Source: Paenibacillus wynnii
GTDB taxonomy: Bacteria > Bacillota > Bacilli > Paenibacillales > Paenibacillaceae
Length of the DNA: 64,000 nucleotides
Direction: 5' to 3'
NCBI RefSeq assembly: GCF_030812855.1
Contig: NZ_JAUSTK010000024.1
Coordinates: 17,673-81,672 of the forward strand
In this document: positions 1 through 8,328 of the stretch, one piece after another
How the letters are laid out: each line of letters begins with the position of its first letter
How positions within the stretch are numbered: the stretch's first letter is position 1
The notes under the pieces: generated by a model
What the model was told of the DNA's origin: nothing
Databases searched by the model: none
What the model saw: only the letters and a program-made list of their open reading frames with translations
Made by a program: the position numbers and the translations under genes

Positions 1-72
1 ACTGAAATGAAGAGCGACGGAACATACCTGAAAATTTCCGAGAAATATTTTGGAGCTGACGTTTCCAAATAA
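1..72 (+). CDS. Amino acid ABC transporter substrate-binding protein, C-terminal end only
   Basis: The window opens inside a reading frame that ends in a TAA stop at 70-72. The last 23 residues (ending KYFGADVSK) resemble the end of family 3 extracellular solute-binding proteins, where a late S-DGTYLKISEKYFG-like segment is common. The polar amino acid permease starts 28 bases downstream and the ATPase follows it, so this is most likely the binding-protein gene of the same operon. The assignment rests on a short tail plus context. Confidence 0.7.
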   Translation, partial: TEMKSDGTYLKISEKYFGADVSK

Positions 73-99
73 TTCATGCCAAAAAAGGATGTCTGAATA

Positions 100-768
100 A
101 TGGATGACCGTAAAATACAGATATTAATCGATACATTGCTACCCCTGCTAAAAGCCGGGGTGGCTTTTACAATTCCACTCACTCTCGTTTCATTTGCAAT
201 TGGATTATTGCTAGCTGTATTAACTGCACTGGTTCGCCTTTCCTCTTGGAGAATTCCGAAACTGATTGCCGGTTTCTATGTATGGGTCATTCGAGGAACC
301 CCCTTATTGGTTCAGCTATTTATTATTTTTTATGGTTTACCTGCCGTTGGAATAATACTGCAACCATTTACTGCGGCCGTAATTGGATTCTCGCTTAGTG
401 TAGGAGCCTATTCATCAGAAATAGTACGTGCTGCTATAATTTCCATACATAAAGGCCAATGGGAAGCTGCCTTTTCGGTTGGCATGACCCGTGGACAGGC
501 ATTGCGTCGCGTTATCCTGCCACAAGCTACGCGAGTATCCATTCCGCCTCTCGCCAACTCCTTTATTAGTCTGGTTAAGGACACCTCGCTTGCAGCAACC
601 ATCACTTATGTAGAAATGTTCAGAACTTCACAGCAGGTTGTCGCAACGACCTATGAACCACTTCTGATATACAGTGAAGTGGGAGTAATCTACCTGCTAT
701 TCAGCACCGTTCTGTCCACTCTGCAAAACTACCTGGAGAAGCGGTTTGACCGATACTCTGCGAGTTAA
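100..768 (+). CDS. Polar amino acid ABC transporter permease (His/Glu/cystine type)
   Basis: A 222-residue integral membrane protein of the HisM/GlnP/TcyB family. It forms the membrane channel for uptake of a polar amino acid. Hydrophobic segments lie around residues 22-45, 55-80, 85-105 and 190-210. The cytoplasmic EAA-type loop (GQWEAAFSVGMTRGQAL) lies near residues 130-150 and would dock to the ATPase. The length is normal for the family. It lies between the binding-protein end and an ATPase gene 14 bases downstream, so the three form one operon. The substrate cannot be read from the sequence; cystine, glutamine and arginine are all possible. Confidence 0.93.
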   Translation: MDDRKIQILIDTLLPLLKAGVAFTIPLTLVSFAIGLLLAVLTALVRLSSWRIPKLIAGFYVWVIRGTPLLVQLFIIFYGLPAVGIILQPFTAAVIGFSLSVGAYSSEIVRAAIISIHKGQWEAAFSVGMTRGQALRRVILPQATRVSIPPLANSFISLVKDTSLAATITYVEMFRTSQQVVATTYEPLLIYSEVGVIYLLFSTVLSTLQNYLEKRFDRYSAS

Positions 769-782
769 AGGAGAAGATAAAC

Positions 783-1535
783 TTGATTGAGATACATGAT
801 TTGCATAAATCATTTGGATCCCTTGAGGTATTGAAAGGTATTAATCTGAAGCTTGAGCATGGCAAGGTACTTGTTATTATTGGTCCTTCTGGTTCCGGTA
901 AAACCACTTTGCTGCGCTGTTTCAACTTGCTGGAGGTTCCCAACCGGGGGAGTATTGTCCTCGGGGATACGAAGCTCGATTTTACAAATGTTAAAAAGGT
1001 TCCACAAAAAAGTGTTTTGGAGCTGCGCAGAAAAACAGGGATGGTCTTTCAATCCTACAACCTATTCCCACATATGACCGTACTCGGCAACGTTATGGAG
1101 GGACAGATCACAGTCCAGAAGTTGCCTAAAGAGGATGCACGGAAACGCGCTCTGGCATTGCTGGAGAAGGTAGGGCTTTCTGAAAAAGCAGATTCATATC
1201 CGCATCAGTTGTCAGGCGGACAGCAGCAGCGGGTAGGTATTGCCCGAGCGATGGCTGTTGAACCGGAGGTACTGCTGTTCGATGAGCCTACATCAGCCCT
1301 TGATCCTGAATTGGTCGGTGAAGTGCTGAAGGTTATTAAGCAGCTGGCTGCTGAAGGGATGACTATGGTTATCGTCACCCATGAGATGAAGTTTGCTGCG
1401 GATGTCGCCGATACGATTATCCTGATGGATAATGGTCATATCTTGGAGCAAGGAACTCCTCAGGAAGTATTGGTACATCCAAAAAGCCCTCGCGCTCTGC
1501 AGTTTCTAAACAGACTAAGCGGTGAAGCTGAATAA
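783..1535 (+). CDS. Polar amino acid ABC transporter ATP-binding protein
   Basis: A 250-residue ATPase of the GlnQ/HisP/TcyC type that powers the adjacent permease. Walker A GPSGSGKTT is at residues 34-42, the Q-loop follows, LSGGQQQR is near residue 143, Walker B LLFDEP is near 165 and the switch histidine is in THEMKF. The start is a TTG at 783 with an AAAGGAG site 8 bases upstream; no ATG fits. It is the last gene of the operon, and a strong terminator follows 23 bases after the stop. Confidence 0.95.
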   Translation: MIEIHDLHKSFGSLEVLKGINLKLEHGKVLVIIGPSGSGKTTLLRCFNLLEVPNRGSIVLGDTKLDFTNVKKVPQKSVLELRRKTGMVFQSYNLFPHMTVLGNVMEGQITVQKLPKEDARKRALALLEKVGLSEKADSYPHQLSGGQQQRVGIARAMAVEPEVLLFDEPTSALDPELVGEVLKVIKQLAAEGMTMVIVTHEMKFAADVADTIILMDNGHILEQGTPQEVLVHPKSPRALQFLNRLSGEAE

Positions 1536-1558
1536 ACTTTATCTTTTAGTTAATAATG

Positions 1559-1603
1559 AAAAAACTCCGAGAGCCACTTTTACCCGTGGTCTTCGGAGTT
1601 TTT
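1559..1603 (+). terminator. Intrinsic terminator after the amino acid ABC operon
   Basis: Inverted repeat AAAACTCCGAGAGCCAC / GTGGTCTTCGGAGTTTT with a short loop, bordered by A and T runs on the two sides. It can serve both the operon on its left and the SLH gene converging from the right. Confidence 0.88.
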
Positions 1604-1625
1604 ACTATCTGTAGTACTACGGCTA

Positions 1626-2294
1626 TTATTGCACCGGAGCGGGATGAGCTTTTAAATATTCAAGGGCGTTGTACAACATTATAGCAGCTTCGGCACGGGT
1701 AAGCTCACTTTTCGGGTTAAACTTCCTGTTGGCATCCAAGGTACTAATATTGTATTTCAAAGAACGCTGAACACTTCCTTGATACGAAGGATCTAATTGA
1801 CTATCGTCTGAGATTTCAACTGGCACGATATTGATCATAGGCAGATTTCCAGCTTTTTCAACACCTTGTACTAATAATGCAGTGAAAAGCTCCTTGGTCA
1901 TGGTCTTGGACGGATCAATATCTTTAGGAATGTCTACACCATTGTAGTGAGCATTAATGAAAGCCTCGGCATACCACGCATTGTCTTTTACTTTTTTGAA
2001 GATCTCGCTCGCTATCGGGGCTTTGTTGAAATCTATGGCTGCCAGGCTTAATTGAAGTCCGCCTGAGATGAATTGAATTCCTTGGCCTGCGGTCATTAGA
2101 TTCTTGGGTAGAAACTGTGTATTCGTTACCCCCTTGATTAATCCCTGATCCTTCAGAGAAATGATTTTTTCGGTTCCAGTAACATTACCGAGATCGTTGA
2201 AGCTGCCACCAGCGGCGGAGATTTGGCCTCCAAGTGTGAAGGAGAGAATCGATAAGGTTGTTATCGCTGTTACTGCACTTTTTTTAATGTTCAT
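1626..2294 (-). CDS. SLH-domain (S-layer homology) surface protein
   Basis: A 222-residue exported protein. Residues 1-28 form a Sec signal peptide (basic NIKK, hydrophobic core, cleavage after an A-rich end). The rest contains SLH-like segments: a first FNDLGNVTGTEKIISLKDQGLIKG block near 32, then a region with KDNAWYAEAFINAHYNG, and a last one with FNPKSELTRAEAAIMLYNAL near 195. SLH repeats usually anchor proteins to pyruvylated cell-wall polymer, and here almost the whole mature protein is SLH-like. Transcribed alone towards the terminator shared with the ABC operon. No other enzymatic domain is visible. Confidence 0.8.
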   Translation of the reverse strand: MNIKKSAVTAITTLSILSFTLGGQISAAGGSFNDLGNVTGTEKIISLKDQGLIKGVTNTQFLPKNLMTAGQGIQFISGGLQLSLAAIDFNKAPIASEIFKKVKDNAWYAEAFINAHYNGVDIPKDIDPSKTMTKELFTALLVQGVEKAGNLPMINIVPVEISDDSQLDPSYQGSVQRSLKYNISTLDANRKFNPKSELTRAEAAIMLYNALEYLKAHPAPVQ

Positions 2295-2474
2295 ATCTTA
2301 TTCACCTCATAGTAGGATTGGGCACGTTAAGATGGCCTCTATTTTCTTCTTTAACGAAGTTGTAAGGACTAATGTTGCAGGTAGGCAGCCTCTTTTCATT
2401 TGGGTGTTATTTTGTTATGCTTATTTCGTAACGATTACTAATTATCACTGGATACAAGAAGGCAGGAGATGCTT

Positions 2475-2948
2475 ATGAATCCCATAGAACATATAGCTCA
2501 ACAGTTTGCAGCACAAAACTATAAATTAACATCACAACGAGAAGCTATTGTTCAGGTATTGCTGGACAATGAGAAGGACCATTTAAGTGTGGAAGAAGTC
2601 TATATGATCGTCAAACATAGCTATCCTCATCTTGGATTGGCAACAGTGTATCGAACATTGGAACTGTTAACGGAGCTTCATATCGTTGAGAAAATGAACT
2701 TTGGCGACGGAGTTGCGCGATATGACTTGCGTGGTGATGAGCAGGCTCATATGCATCATCATTTGATTTGTAATGTATGCGGGAAGCTGGAAGAGATTAA
2801 AGATGATTGGTTGGTGGATTTGGAGAGCCGTCTGGAGCGGGAATACGGGTTCACGGTGACGGATCACCGTTTGGATTTCAAAGGCTCGTATAACTCCTGT
2901 AAATCAACGGGCTGTAAAAAGGATAAGGAATGCAAGGCAGTATCTTAA
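2475..2948 (+). CDS. fur: Fur family ferric uptake regulator
   Basis: About 157 residues with the Fur layout: an N-terminal winged helix (YKLTSQREAIVQVLLDN, then GLATVYRTLELL) and a C-terminal metal and dimer domain with the HMHHHLIC cluster and a CNVCG pair. The ELLTELHIVEKMNFGDGVARYDL stretch is closer to Bacillus Fur than to PerR or Zur. The C-terminus departs from the usual HGxCHxC motif; it has C-x5-C-x5-C, so structural zinc binding may differ. ATG at 2475 is preferred over 2469 because the AGGAG at 2464-2468 would otherwise abut the start. It probably controls the Fur box at 11737 and other iron genes. A terminator follows. Confidence 0.88.
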   Translation: MNPIEHIAQQFAAQNYKLTSQREAIVQVLLDNEKDHLSVEEVYMIVKHSYPHLGLATVYRTLELLTELHIVEKMNFGDGVARYDLRGDEQAHMHHHLICNVCGKLEEIKDDWLVDLESRLEREYGFTVTDHRLDFKGSYNSCKSTGCKKDKECKAVS

Positions 2949-2978
2949 GCAGCGGAGTTGTAACCTAGAGTCGTATAT

Positions 2979-3015
2979 AAAAAGGGTGACACGTGAATTC
3001 CGTGTCACCCTTTTT
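2979..3015 (+). terminator. Intrinsic terminator after fur
   Basis: Perfect 15-base stem (AAAAAGGGTGACACG / CGTGTCACCCTTTTT) with a 7-base loop and U tail. It lies between convergent genes and can act in both directions. Confidence 0.9.
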
Positions 3016-3034
3016 AGCCTTATGTTACAGTAAC

Positions 3035-3715
3035 TTAGCTTCGAGTAGGCACAAATGATCTGATCCATGTTCCGAAGTTGCCTGGGTTACGGCTTTGTAC
3101 CAGTACAACACCTTCACCGCGGAAGCGGCAGACAATGGCCTCACCGCTAGTTAAACTGTTCAGCCAGCCTGAGGCTGCCTTTTCAATTTTGTAATCCATA
3201 TAATCCGGCCACGCTACAAGATGTCCATTATCAATAATCATTTCTTCTCCAGCTTCCAGGTTGATCGCATGAATGGCTCCGAAGGAGGAGAGGAAGACTG
3301 TGCCGCTGCCGCTGATCTCCACGATGAAGAATCCTTCGCCGGATAGGAAACCTCTGGCCAAATTCTGCATCTTGGTATTTACCTGAATCCCCTGAGTACC
3401 CGCGAGAAATCCATCTTTTTGAACATAAAGCTTATAAGATCCGTCTAATTCAACTGCCTGAACATCCCCCAATGATCCCGGCGACAGCAGCACTTCACTT
3501 GATCCTCGCGTAGCCGTAAGTTCCTGGAAGAAAAACTTTTCTCCACTGAGCATTCTGCCAAGTCCCCGCATTAAACCGCCATCCACTGTACCCCTTAATT
3601 CAACATTAGGTGACATAGCCACCATAGCGCCCATTTCGGCTTTGATGCTTTCACCAGAGTTCAATTTCACCTTCAGCATGGCAAAGGCACCTTCATACAA
3701 AACTTCATATTGCAT
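3035..3715 (-). CDS. AIM24 / TIGR00266 family protein
   Basis: A 226-residue soluble beta-rich protein of the DUF124/AIM24 family. Typical family features are the opening YEVLYEGAFAMLKVKLNSGE, repeated glycine-rich beta turns (GGLMRGLGRMLSGEKFF) and the late GEGVVLVQSRNPG segment. The biochemical role in bacteria is not established. The start is set by a GGAGGAAAAAAC site directly before ATG at 3715. Monocistronic by appearance, sharing the bidirectional terminator with fur. Confidence 0.85.
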   Translation of the reverse strand: MQYEVLYEGAFAMLKVKLNSGESIKAEMGAMVAMSPNVELRGTVDGGLMRGLGRMLSGEKFFFQELTATRGSSEVLLSPGSLGDVQAVELDGSYKLYVQKDGFLAGTQGIQVNTKMQNLARGFLSGEGFFIVEISGSGTVFLSSFGAIHAINLEAGEEMIIDNGHLVAWPDYMDYKIEKAASGWLNSLTSGEAIVCRFRGEGVVLVQSRNPGNFGTWIRSFVPTRS

Positions 3716-3926
3716 GTTTTTTCCTCCGAATCTATTTTTAGAAAGATAGGATTATCATTTAATGTAAGTATACTGGATTCATAGCCTAGCAGATAGTATG
3801 TCTAGTTTCAGATGTTTGGGGAGTAAATGGTGTCTTTTTACTGGCTGTGGGAACCTCTTTTTTATGTTAAGATGAGAGTAGATCGACTGAAAGAAAAACC
3901 TACATTTGAATAGGAGAGTGAAATTA

Positions 3927-4190
3927 ATGGCACGTACAAAAACAAAGAAAGTTCTACTAAAAGCCGAGCGGTCCGGAACTTGGTGCTCAGCGAACAATCG
4001 AAGATCCAATGGAGATTATGGTGCGATATCACAGCATGTCCGTATTACACCGAGTAAGAAGCAGCAACTGAATAAGATTAAACACAAGGAGCGAATCACG
4101 TATGATGGCGCTCCTTTTTTGTGGGGATTTTTTGACTTGCGTTGCTATTTATATCCTCTCTCTGCTGAATACTCGAAATTCCTTGGGTGA
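3927..4190 (+). CDS. Small basic hypothetical protein reading through a terminator
   Basis: ATG at 3927 has a good AGGAGAG site 8 bases before it and opens a lysine- and arginine-rich frame (MARTKTKKVLLKAERSG), typical of small conserved cytosolic proteins of Bacillales. I do not recognise a characterised family. The frame has no stop before a terminator hairpin at 4086-4120 and continues to 4190, overlapping the end of the convergent AraC gene. The last 30 or so residues are therefore doubtful: a frameshift near KHKERI, or a genuine C-terminal extension, would both explain this. An in-frame upstream start at 3906 lacks a ribosome binding site. Confidence 0.5.
   Translation: MARTKTKKVLLKAERSGTWCSANNRRSNGDYGAISQHVRITPSKKQQLNKIKHKERITYDGAPFLWGFFDLRCYLYPLSAEYSKFLG
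4086..4120 (+). terminator. Intrinsic terminator inside the 3' part of the small ORF
   Basis: AAGGAGCG pairs with CGCTCCTT, an inner ATCA/TGAT stem closes a CGTA loop, and a T run follows. It sits inside the reading frame of the preceding small gene. Confidence 0.75.
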
Positions 4191-4967
4191 CATGCCAAAT
4201 CGATTCCGGAATATCCGGTGAAAATAGGTGTAATTGGCAAAACCGCAAGTCTCTGCTACATGCTCGAGGGGCATTGGGCTGAAAGTAATTCGTTCTCTGG
4301 CCATTTCAAGCCGTACATCATTTACGTATTTGACAATACTGGTTCCGAAGGAATCTTTAAAAAGGTGAACCGCTCTCGAGACGGAAATATCCACATGGGC
4401 AGCCACATCCTCCAAACGGAATGGAAAAGCAGCGTGCTCCTCAACATATTGCTTCATCCGCGATGCCAAATAGCTTTTGGGAGATATCGCCGGTTTATCG
4501 GATATGATTCGATCAATTTCCATACATAGTATTTGCAGGTAACATCCTGAAATTTCGGGAGAGAAGTCGGATAATCTCCGCTGCTCAAGCACAAGCTGAC
4601 GGAATAGGCCTAAAAACCCGTCACTCAGAGGTATGCTAATGCGAGATGGGCGTGAGGTACGGCTCCACCACTCTTCCACCCATTCACCTCCGCAAAAGAT
4701 GTGATAATCACCACTTTCGATACGGGGTTTGCCTACAGGGTAGCTTTCCTTATCAATAATTAAATAATACGGATCGTTAGGGGCAAACAGCATAAGATCT
4801 CCGCTTTCAACGGGAGAAATAACTCCATCAATCAAAGCTCTGCTTCGCCCTTCCGTCTGAAGACGGAGGAGATAGTTTTTAATTCCTTCACTCTGTGACA
4901 TATGAAATGGCTTGCGGTGAAAGGAAAATCCGGCAGACAAAACATGACAGGCAGCTGCTTGTGACAT
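4149..4967 (-). CDS. AraC family transcriptional regulator
   Basis: A 272-residue regulator with an N-terminal cupin-like ligand domain (residues 1-150) and two C-terminal helix-turn-helix motifs: LEDVAAHVDISVSRAVHLFKD and LEHVAETCGFANYTYFHRIF, ending in MSPKEFR. The start ATG at 4967 follows GGAGGAACC. It is divergent from a Gfo/Idh/MocA gene. Both the intergenic region and the promoter region at 6308-6371 carry the same TTCAT-type direct repeats, so it very likely regulates the sugar catabolic block to its right. The inducer is unknown. Confidence 0.9.
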   Translation of the reverse strand: MSQAAACHVLSAGFSFHRKPFHMSQSEGIKNYLLRLQTEGRSRALIDGVISPVESGDLMLFAPNDPYYLIIDKESYPVGKPRIESGDYHIFCGGEWVEEWWSRTSRPSRISIPLSDGFLGLFRQLVLEQRRLSDFSPEISGCYLQILCMEIDRIISDKPAISPKSYLASRMKQYVEEHAAFPFRLEDVAAHVDISVSRAVHLFKDSFGTSIVKYVNDVRLEMARERITFSPMPLEHVAETCGFANYTYFHRIFRNRFGMSPKEFRVFSRERI

Positions 4968-4999
4968 GGTTCCTCCTAGGTTTTTAAAATAATAGCCAA

Positions 5000-5063
5000 A
5001 TTGTTCATGTATGTATCATATTATTCATTTTATTATATGTTCATTAAGATTACCATGTAAATA
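5000..5063 (+). promoter_or_regulatory. Regulatory repeat copy 1 (candidate AraC-family binding region)
   Basis: Contains ATTGTTCATGT (GTTCAT at 5003), then ATCATATTATTCATTTTATT (ATTCAT at 5023) and TTACCATGTAAAT at 5050. The first two half-sites are 20 bp apart, two helical turns. The same elements in the same order and spacing occur at 6308-6371. Located between the AraC gene and the first oxidoreductase. That the AraC protein binds here is inference. Confidence 0.65.
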
Positions 5064-5163
5064 GCTTCTAAAGTAGCACTTCAGCCAAATTGGTCTATTC
5101 GGAAGCATTCTCTCCATAAATTGTAACCTTTAAAATAAACCAGAAAAAGGATGAGTCGACTCC

Positions 5164-6270
5164 ATGAAAACTACAAAAAAATCGGTAGTCATTATTGGAT
5201 ATGGCGGTATGGGAAGTTATCACGGTAAGTTGATCCAAGGCAATGAAAGACTGGAAGTAGTGGGTGCGTATGACGTTATTTCGGAACGCCAAGCGGCTGC
5301 TACGGAGGACGGTTACCACGCTTATGAGAGTTATGAGGCTGTGTTGAATGATCCTAAAGTTGATGTGCTAGTCATTGCCACACCAAATGATATCCACAAA
5401 GATCTTGCTATTCGTGCAATGAGAGCTGGAAAGCACATCGTTTGCGAGAAGCCGGTGACCCTATGCAGAGCGGATTTCGAAGAAATGATGTCTGTAGCTG
5501 ATGAGACGGGTCGCGTATTAATGGTCCATCAGAACAGACGTTGGGATGAGGATTTCCTAATTATCAAAAGCTTGTACGATCAACACACAATCGGTGATCT
5601 GTTCCAGATCGAATCCCGAGTACACGGAGCTAATGGTATTCCGGGTGACTGGCGTCGTATAGAGGCCTACGGGGGAGGTATGCTTTTGGACTGGGGTGTA
5701 CATTTATTAGATCAGTTAATCGTCATGATCGATAGCAAAATCACCAGTGTAACCGGTCGTTTAAGCTTTATTTTAGGCGATGAGGTTGATGATGGGTTCG
5801 AGGCATTTCTGCAATTTGAGAACGGTGTAACGGCTGTTGTTGAGGTGGGAACCACGAATTTCATTACGCTTCCACGATGGTATGTTAAAGGTCTTGAGGG
5901 TTCTGCTATCATTGAAGATTGGTCTTTAAAAGGTAGAATGGTGATGAGAAACAATGAGGTCGAGAGAATCGAGCCGAAACCTATTCAAGCAGGTGTAGGA
6001 TTAACCAAAACGATGGCTCCTCCTTCTGAAGGGTCGACAATCACGGAAGCATTGCCTGCAGCTTATGAACACCCATCCAGTTTCTATGATAACTTCGCTG
6101 CAGTCATACAAGGATCAGCAGAACCTATTGTCAAGAATGCAGAAGTGTTACGGGTATTAAACCTAATTGAGGCTGTATTTGAAGCCGGCCGAACTCGTGA
6201 AGTCGTAAAAGATTTTGATATTTATGAATCAAAACCCGAAAGTGCGGTTCCTTCATTTCCTGTATGTTAA
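5164..6270 (+). CDS. Gfo/Idh/MocA family NAD(P)-dependent oxidoreductase
   Basis: A 368-residue dehydrogenase. The N-terminal Rossmann fold has GYGGMGSYH at residues 12-20, the family signature CEKPVTL lies near residue 95 with its lysine, and a DWGVHLLDQL helix near 178 carries the conserved Asp and His. The C-terminal beta-sheet domain follows. Such enzymes oxidise sugars, inositols or their acids. Its neighbours, another family member and two TIM-barrel isomerases, point to carbohydrate catabolism. The ribosome binding site is weak (AAAAAGGA, 14 bases upstream). A repeat-bearing promoter lies upstream. Confidence 0.88.
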   Translation: MKTTKKSVVIIGYGGMGSYHGKLIQGNERLEVVGAYDVISERQAAATEDGYHAYESYEAVLNDPKVDVLVIATPNDIHKDLAIRAMRAGKHIVCEKPVTLCRADFEEMMSVADETGRVLMVHQNRRWDEDFLIIKSLYDQHTIGDLFQIESRVHGANGIPGDWRRIEAYGGGMLLDWGVHLLDQLIVMIDSKITSVTGRLSFILGDEVDDGFEAFLQFENGVTAVVEVGTTNFITLPRWYVKGLEGSAIIEDWSLKGRMVMRNNEVERIEPKPIQAGVGLTKTMAPPSEGSTITEALPAAYEHPSSFYDNFAAVIQGSAEPIVKNAEVLRVLNLIEAVFEAGRTREVVKDFDIYESKPESAVPSFPVC

Positions 6271-6307
6271 TGTAAATTAAAAGTGAGTACTCTGAAAAGA
6301 TGATCAG

Positions 6308-6371
6308 ATTGTTCATGTTAAAATCATATTATTCATTTTATTTTATACGCTTTCATATTACCATGTAAATT
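6308..6371 (+). promoter_or_regulatory. Regulatory repeat copy 2, with a possible cre site
   Basis: GTTCAT at 6311 and ATTCAT at 6331 (20 bp apart) and TTACCATGTAAAT at 6358 reproduce copy 1 at 5000-5063, including the 27-base distance from ATTCAT to TTACCATG. Positions 6342-6355 (TTTATACGCTTTCA) match 12 of 14 positions of the CcpA cre consensus and are not shared with copy 1, so glucose repression is possible here. It drives the three-gene unit starting at 6447. Confidence 0.6.
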
Positions 6372-6446
6372 AGGTTAATTTTTTAGTATTTTTAGCTGAC
6401 AGCTCTTTTGTTCAGGAACCATTACACTAATTGGAGTGATTGAGTA

Positions 6447-7214
6447 ATGTTGAAGATTGGTTTGCAATTATACACACTTAGAGCAGAGCTTGAGCAGGAC
6501 TTTGAAGGAACGCTGCGTAAGGTAGCCGATATGGGTTACAGTGGCGTGGAATTTTATCATTTCTTCGGACGTAGTGCAGAGGAAGTTAAGCAGTTGTTGG
6601 AAGAAACCGGAATGGTTGCTATCGGAGCACATCGCCCTTATGATGCCTTGCTGAATGATACGGAGCAAGAAATTTCATTTAACCTTGCTATCGGCAATAC
6701 GAACTTGATCGTTCCTTACTTGACAGAGGAACAACGCAATTGGGCGCAGGTCGCTGCCGATTTGAGAACCATTGGGGAAAAAGTAAAAGCACGCGGTGCG
6801 GTATTGTCCTACCATAACCATGATTTTGAATTCACGGAGCACTACGGGGAGGTTACCGCCTTTGATGGTATCTTTGAAGAAGTACCGGCAGATCTGCTAC
6901 AAGTAGAGATGGATACCTGTTGGGTTTATTATGCCGGATTTGACCCGATACAATATATCAACAAATATGCTGGACGGTTACCGATCATTCACTTGAAGGA
7001 TATGAAGAAGCGTGAGGATGGTTCAGCAGAAACGGTAGTGTTGGGAGAAGGGGAAGTTAATCTTCCCGATATCTTGGAAGCCGCTGCAGCCGCAGGCGTG
7101 GAATGGGCGATCGTTGAACAGGATTATTGCAGCCGTTCGCCGCTAGAGAGTGTTGCAGACAGCTTGAAATGGGTTAAACAGTACGCACAACAAGGAGGAA
7201 AAGTTCATGTCTAA
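6447..7214 (+). CDS. Sugar phosphate isomerase/epimerase (xylose isomerase-like TIM barrel)
   Basis: A 255-residue AP-endonuclease-2-type TIM barrel. Metal-site segments visible are YHNHDFEF near residue 124, QVEMDTCW near 153, IHLKDM near 183 and WAIVEQD near 225. The family isomerises keto and aldo sugars or inosose derivatives. It overlaps the next oxidoreductase gene by 8 bases, indicating tight coupling. ATG at 6447 follows TTGGAGTGA. It is the first gene after the second regulatory repeat. Confidence 0.88.
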   Translation: MLKIGLQLYTLRAELEQDFEGTLRKVADMGYSGVEFYHFFGRSAEEVKQLLEETGMVAIGAHRPYDALLNDTEQEISFNLAIGNTNLIVPYLTEEQRNWAQVAADLRTIGEKVKARGAVLSYHNHDFEFTEHYGEVTAFDGIFEEVPADLLQVEMDTCWVYYAGFDPIQYINKYAGRLPIIHLKDMKKREDGSAETVVLGEGEVNLPDILEAAAAAGVEWAIVEQDYCSRSPLESVADSLKWVKQYAQQGGKVHV

Positions 7215-8304
7215 AACATTGAAAATAGCTATTATCGGTTGCGGTGGTATCGCAACCGGGAAACATATGCCAAGCTTATCGCGTCAAACGGATGCTGAAA
7301 TGGTTGCTTTTTGCGATATCGAATTAGAGCGTGCACAAGAAGCTGCTGACAAGTACGGTTCAGAGGGCTCTAAGGTGTATAGTGATTACAACGAAATGCT
7401 TAAAGAAGGCGGATTCGATATCGTTCATGTATGTACGCCTAATGATAGCCATGCGCCAATTACAGTTGCTTCATTGGAAGCGGGTTGCCATGTTATGTGT
7501 GAGAAGCCAATGGCGAAGACAACGGCTCAAGCACAAGAAATGTTGGACGCAGCACGCCGTACCGGCAAAAAACTAACGATTGGTTATCAGAACCGTTTCC
7601 GCACGGATAGTCAATATTTGAAAGGTCTTTGCGATAGCGGAGATCTTGGTGATATTTATTATGCCAGAGCCATCGCGCTTCGCCGTCGTGCCGTTCCTAC
7701 TTGGGGCGTATTCCTGGATGAAGAGAAGCAAGGTGGAGGCCCGCTTATCGATATTGGTACACACGCACTGGATATGACATTATGGATGATGGATAACTAC
7801 AAGCCTCGCAGTGTAACAGGTTCTGTCTTCCATAAGCTTGGACATAAAGAAAATGCAGCGAATGCCTTTGGACCGTGGGATCCGGAGAAATTCAAGGTTG
7901 AGGATTCAGCTTTTGGTTTCATCACCATGGAAAACGGAGCAACCATTGTTCTTGAGTCCAGCTGGGCGCTGAACGTTTCGGAGTTTGGTGAAGCAAAGAC
8001 CCTTCTTGCCGGTACTGAAGGCGGAGCGGATATGAAAGACGGACTTCGTTTGAACGGAGAGCGTGCCGGACATCTTTATGAGACTAAAGTTGATCTTTCT
8101 GCAGGCGGTGTAGCTTTCTACTCAGGTGGAGAAGAAACAGATGCTGACCGTGAAGCACGCTTATGGTTGGAAGCAGTTAGAGAAGATAAGGAACCCGTTG
8201 TGAAACCTGAGCAGGCTTTTGTTGTTACACAAATATTGGAAGCTGTATATGAATCAGCGCGGACTGGCCGTGCCGTTTATTTCGATGGAACTTCCGATAA
8301 TTAA
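7207..8304 (+). CDS. Gfo/Idh/MocA family NAD(P)-dependent oxidoreductase, second paralog
   Basis: A 365-residue enzyme with Rossmann motif GCGGIATGKH at residues 11-20, CEKPMAKT near residue 99 and IDIGTHALDM near residue 181. Although in the same family as the gene at 5164, it differs strongly in sequence and is not a recent duplicate. A strong AAGGAGG site lies inside the preceding gene. It sits between two TIM-barrel isomerases and probably catalyses a separate oxidation in the same pathway. Confidence 0.9.
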   Translation: MSKTLKIAIIGCGGIATGKHMPSLSRQTDAEMVAFCDIELERAQEAADKYGSEGSKVYSDYNEMLKEGGFDIVHVCTPNDSHAPITVASLEAGCHVMCEKPMAKTTAQAQEMLDAARRTGKKLTIGYQNRFRTDSQYLKGLCDSGDLGDIYYARAIALRRRAVPTWGVFLDEEKQGGGPLIDIGTHALDMTLWMMDNYKPRSVTGSVFHKLGHKENAANAFGPWDPEKFKVEDSAFGFITMENGATIVLESSWALNVSEFGEAKTLLAGTEGGADMKDGLRLNGERAGHLYETKVDLSAGGVAFYSGGEETDADREARLWLEAVREDKEPVVKPEQAFVVTQILEAVYESARTGRAVYFDGTSDN

Positions 8305-8328
8305 GACGAAAATGAGAGGAGACACACC

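Noticed and set aside
2433..2447. Possible Fur box before fur (GATTACTAATTATCA)
   Set aside because: Only the right half-site ATTATCA is good; the left half matches poorly, so autoregulation by this site is not supported.
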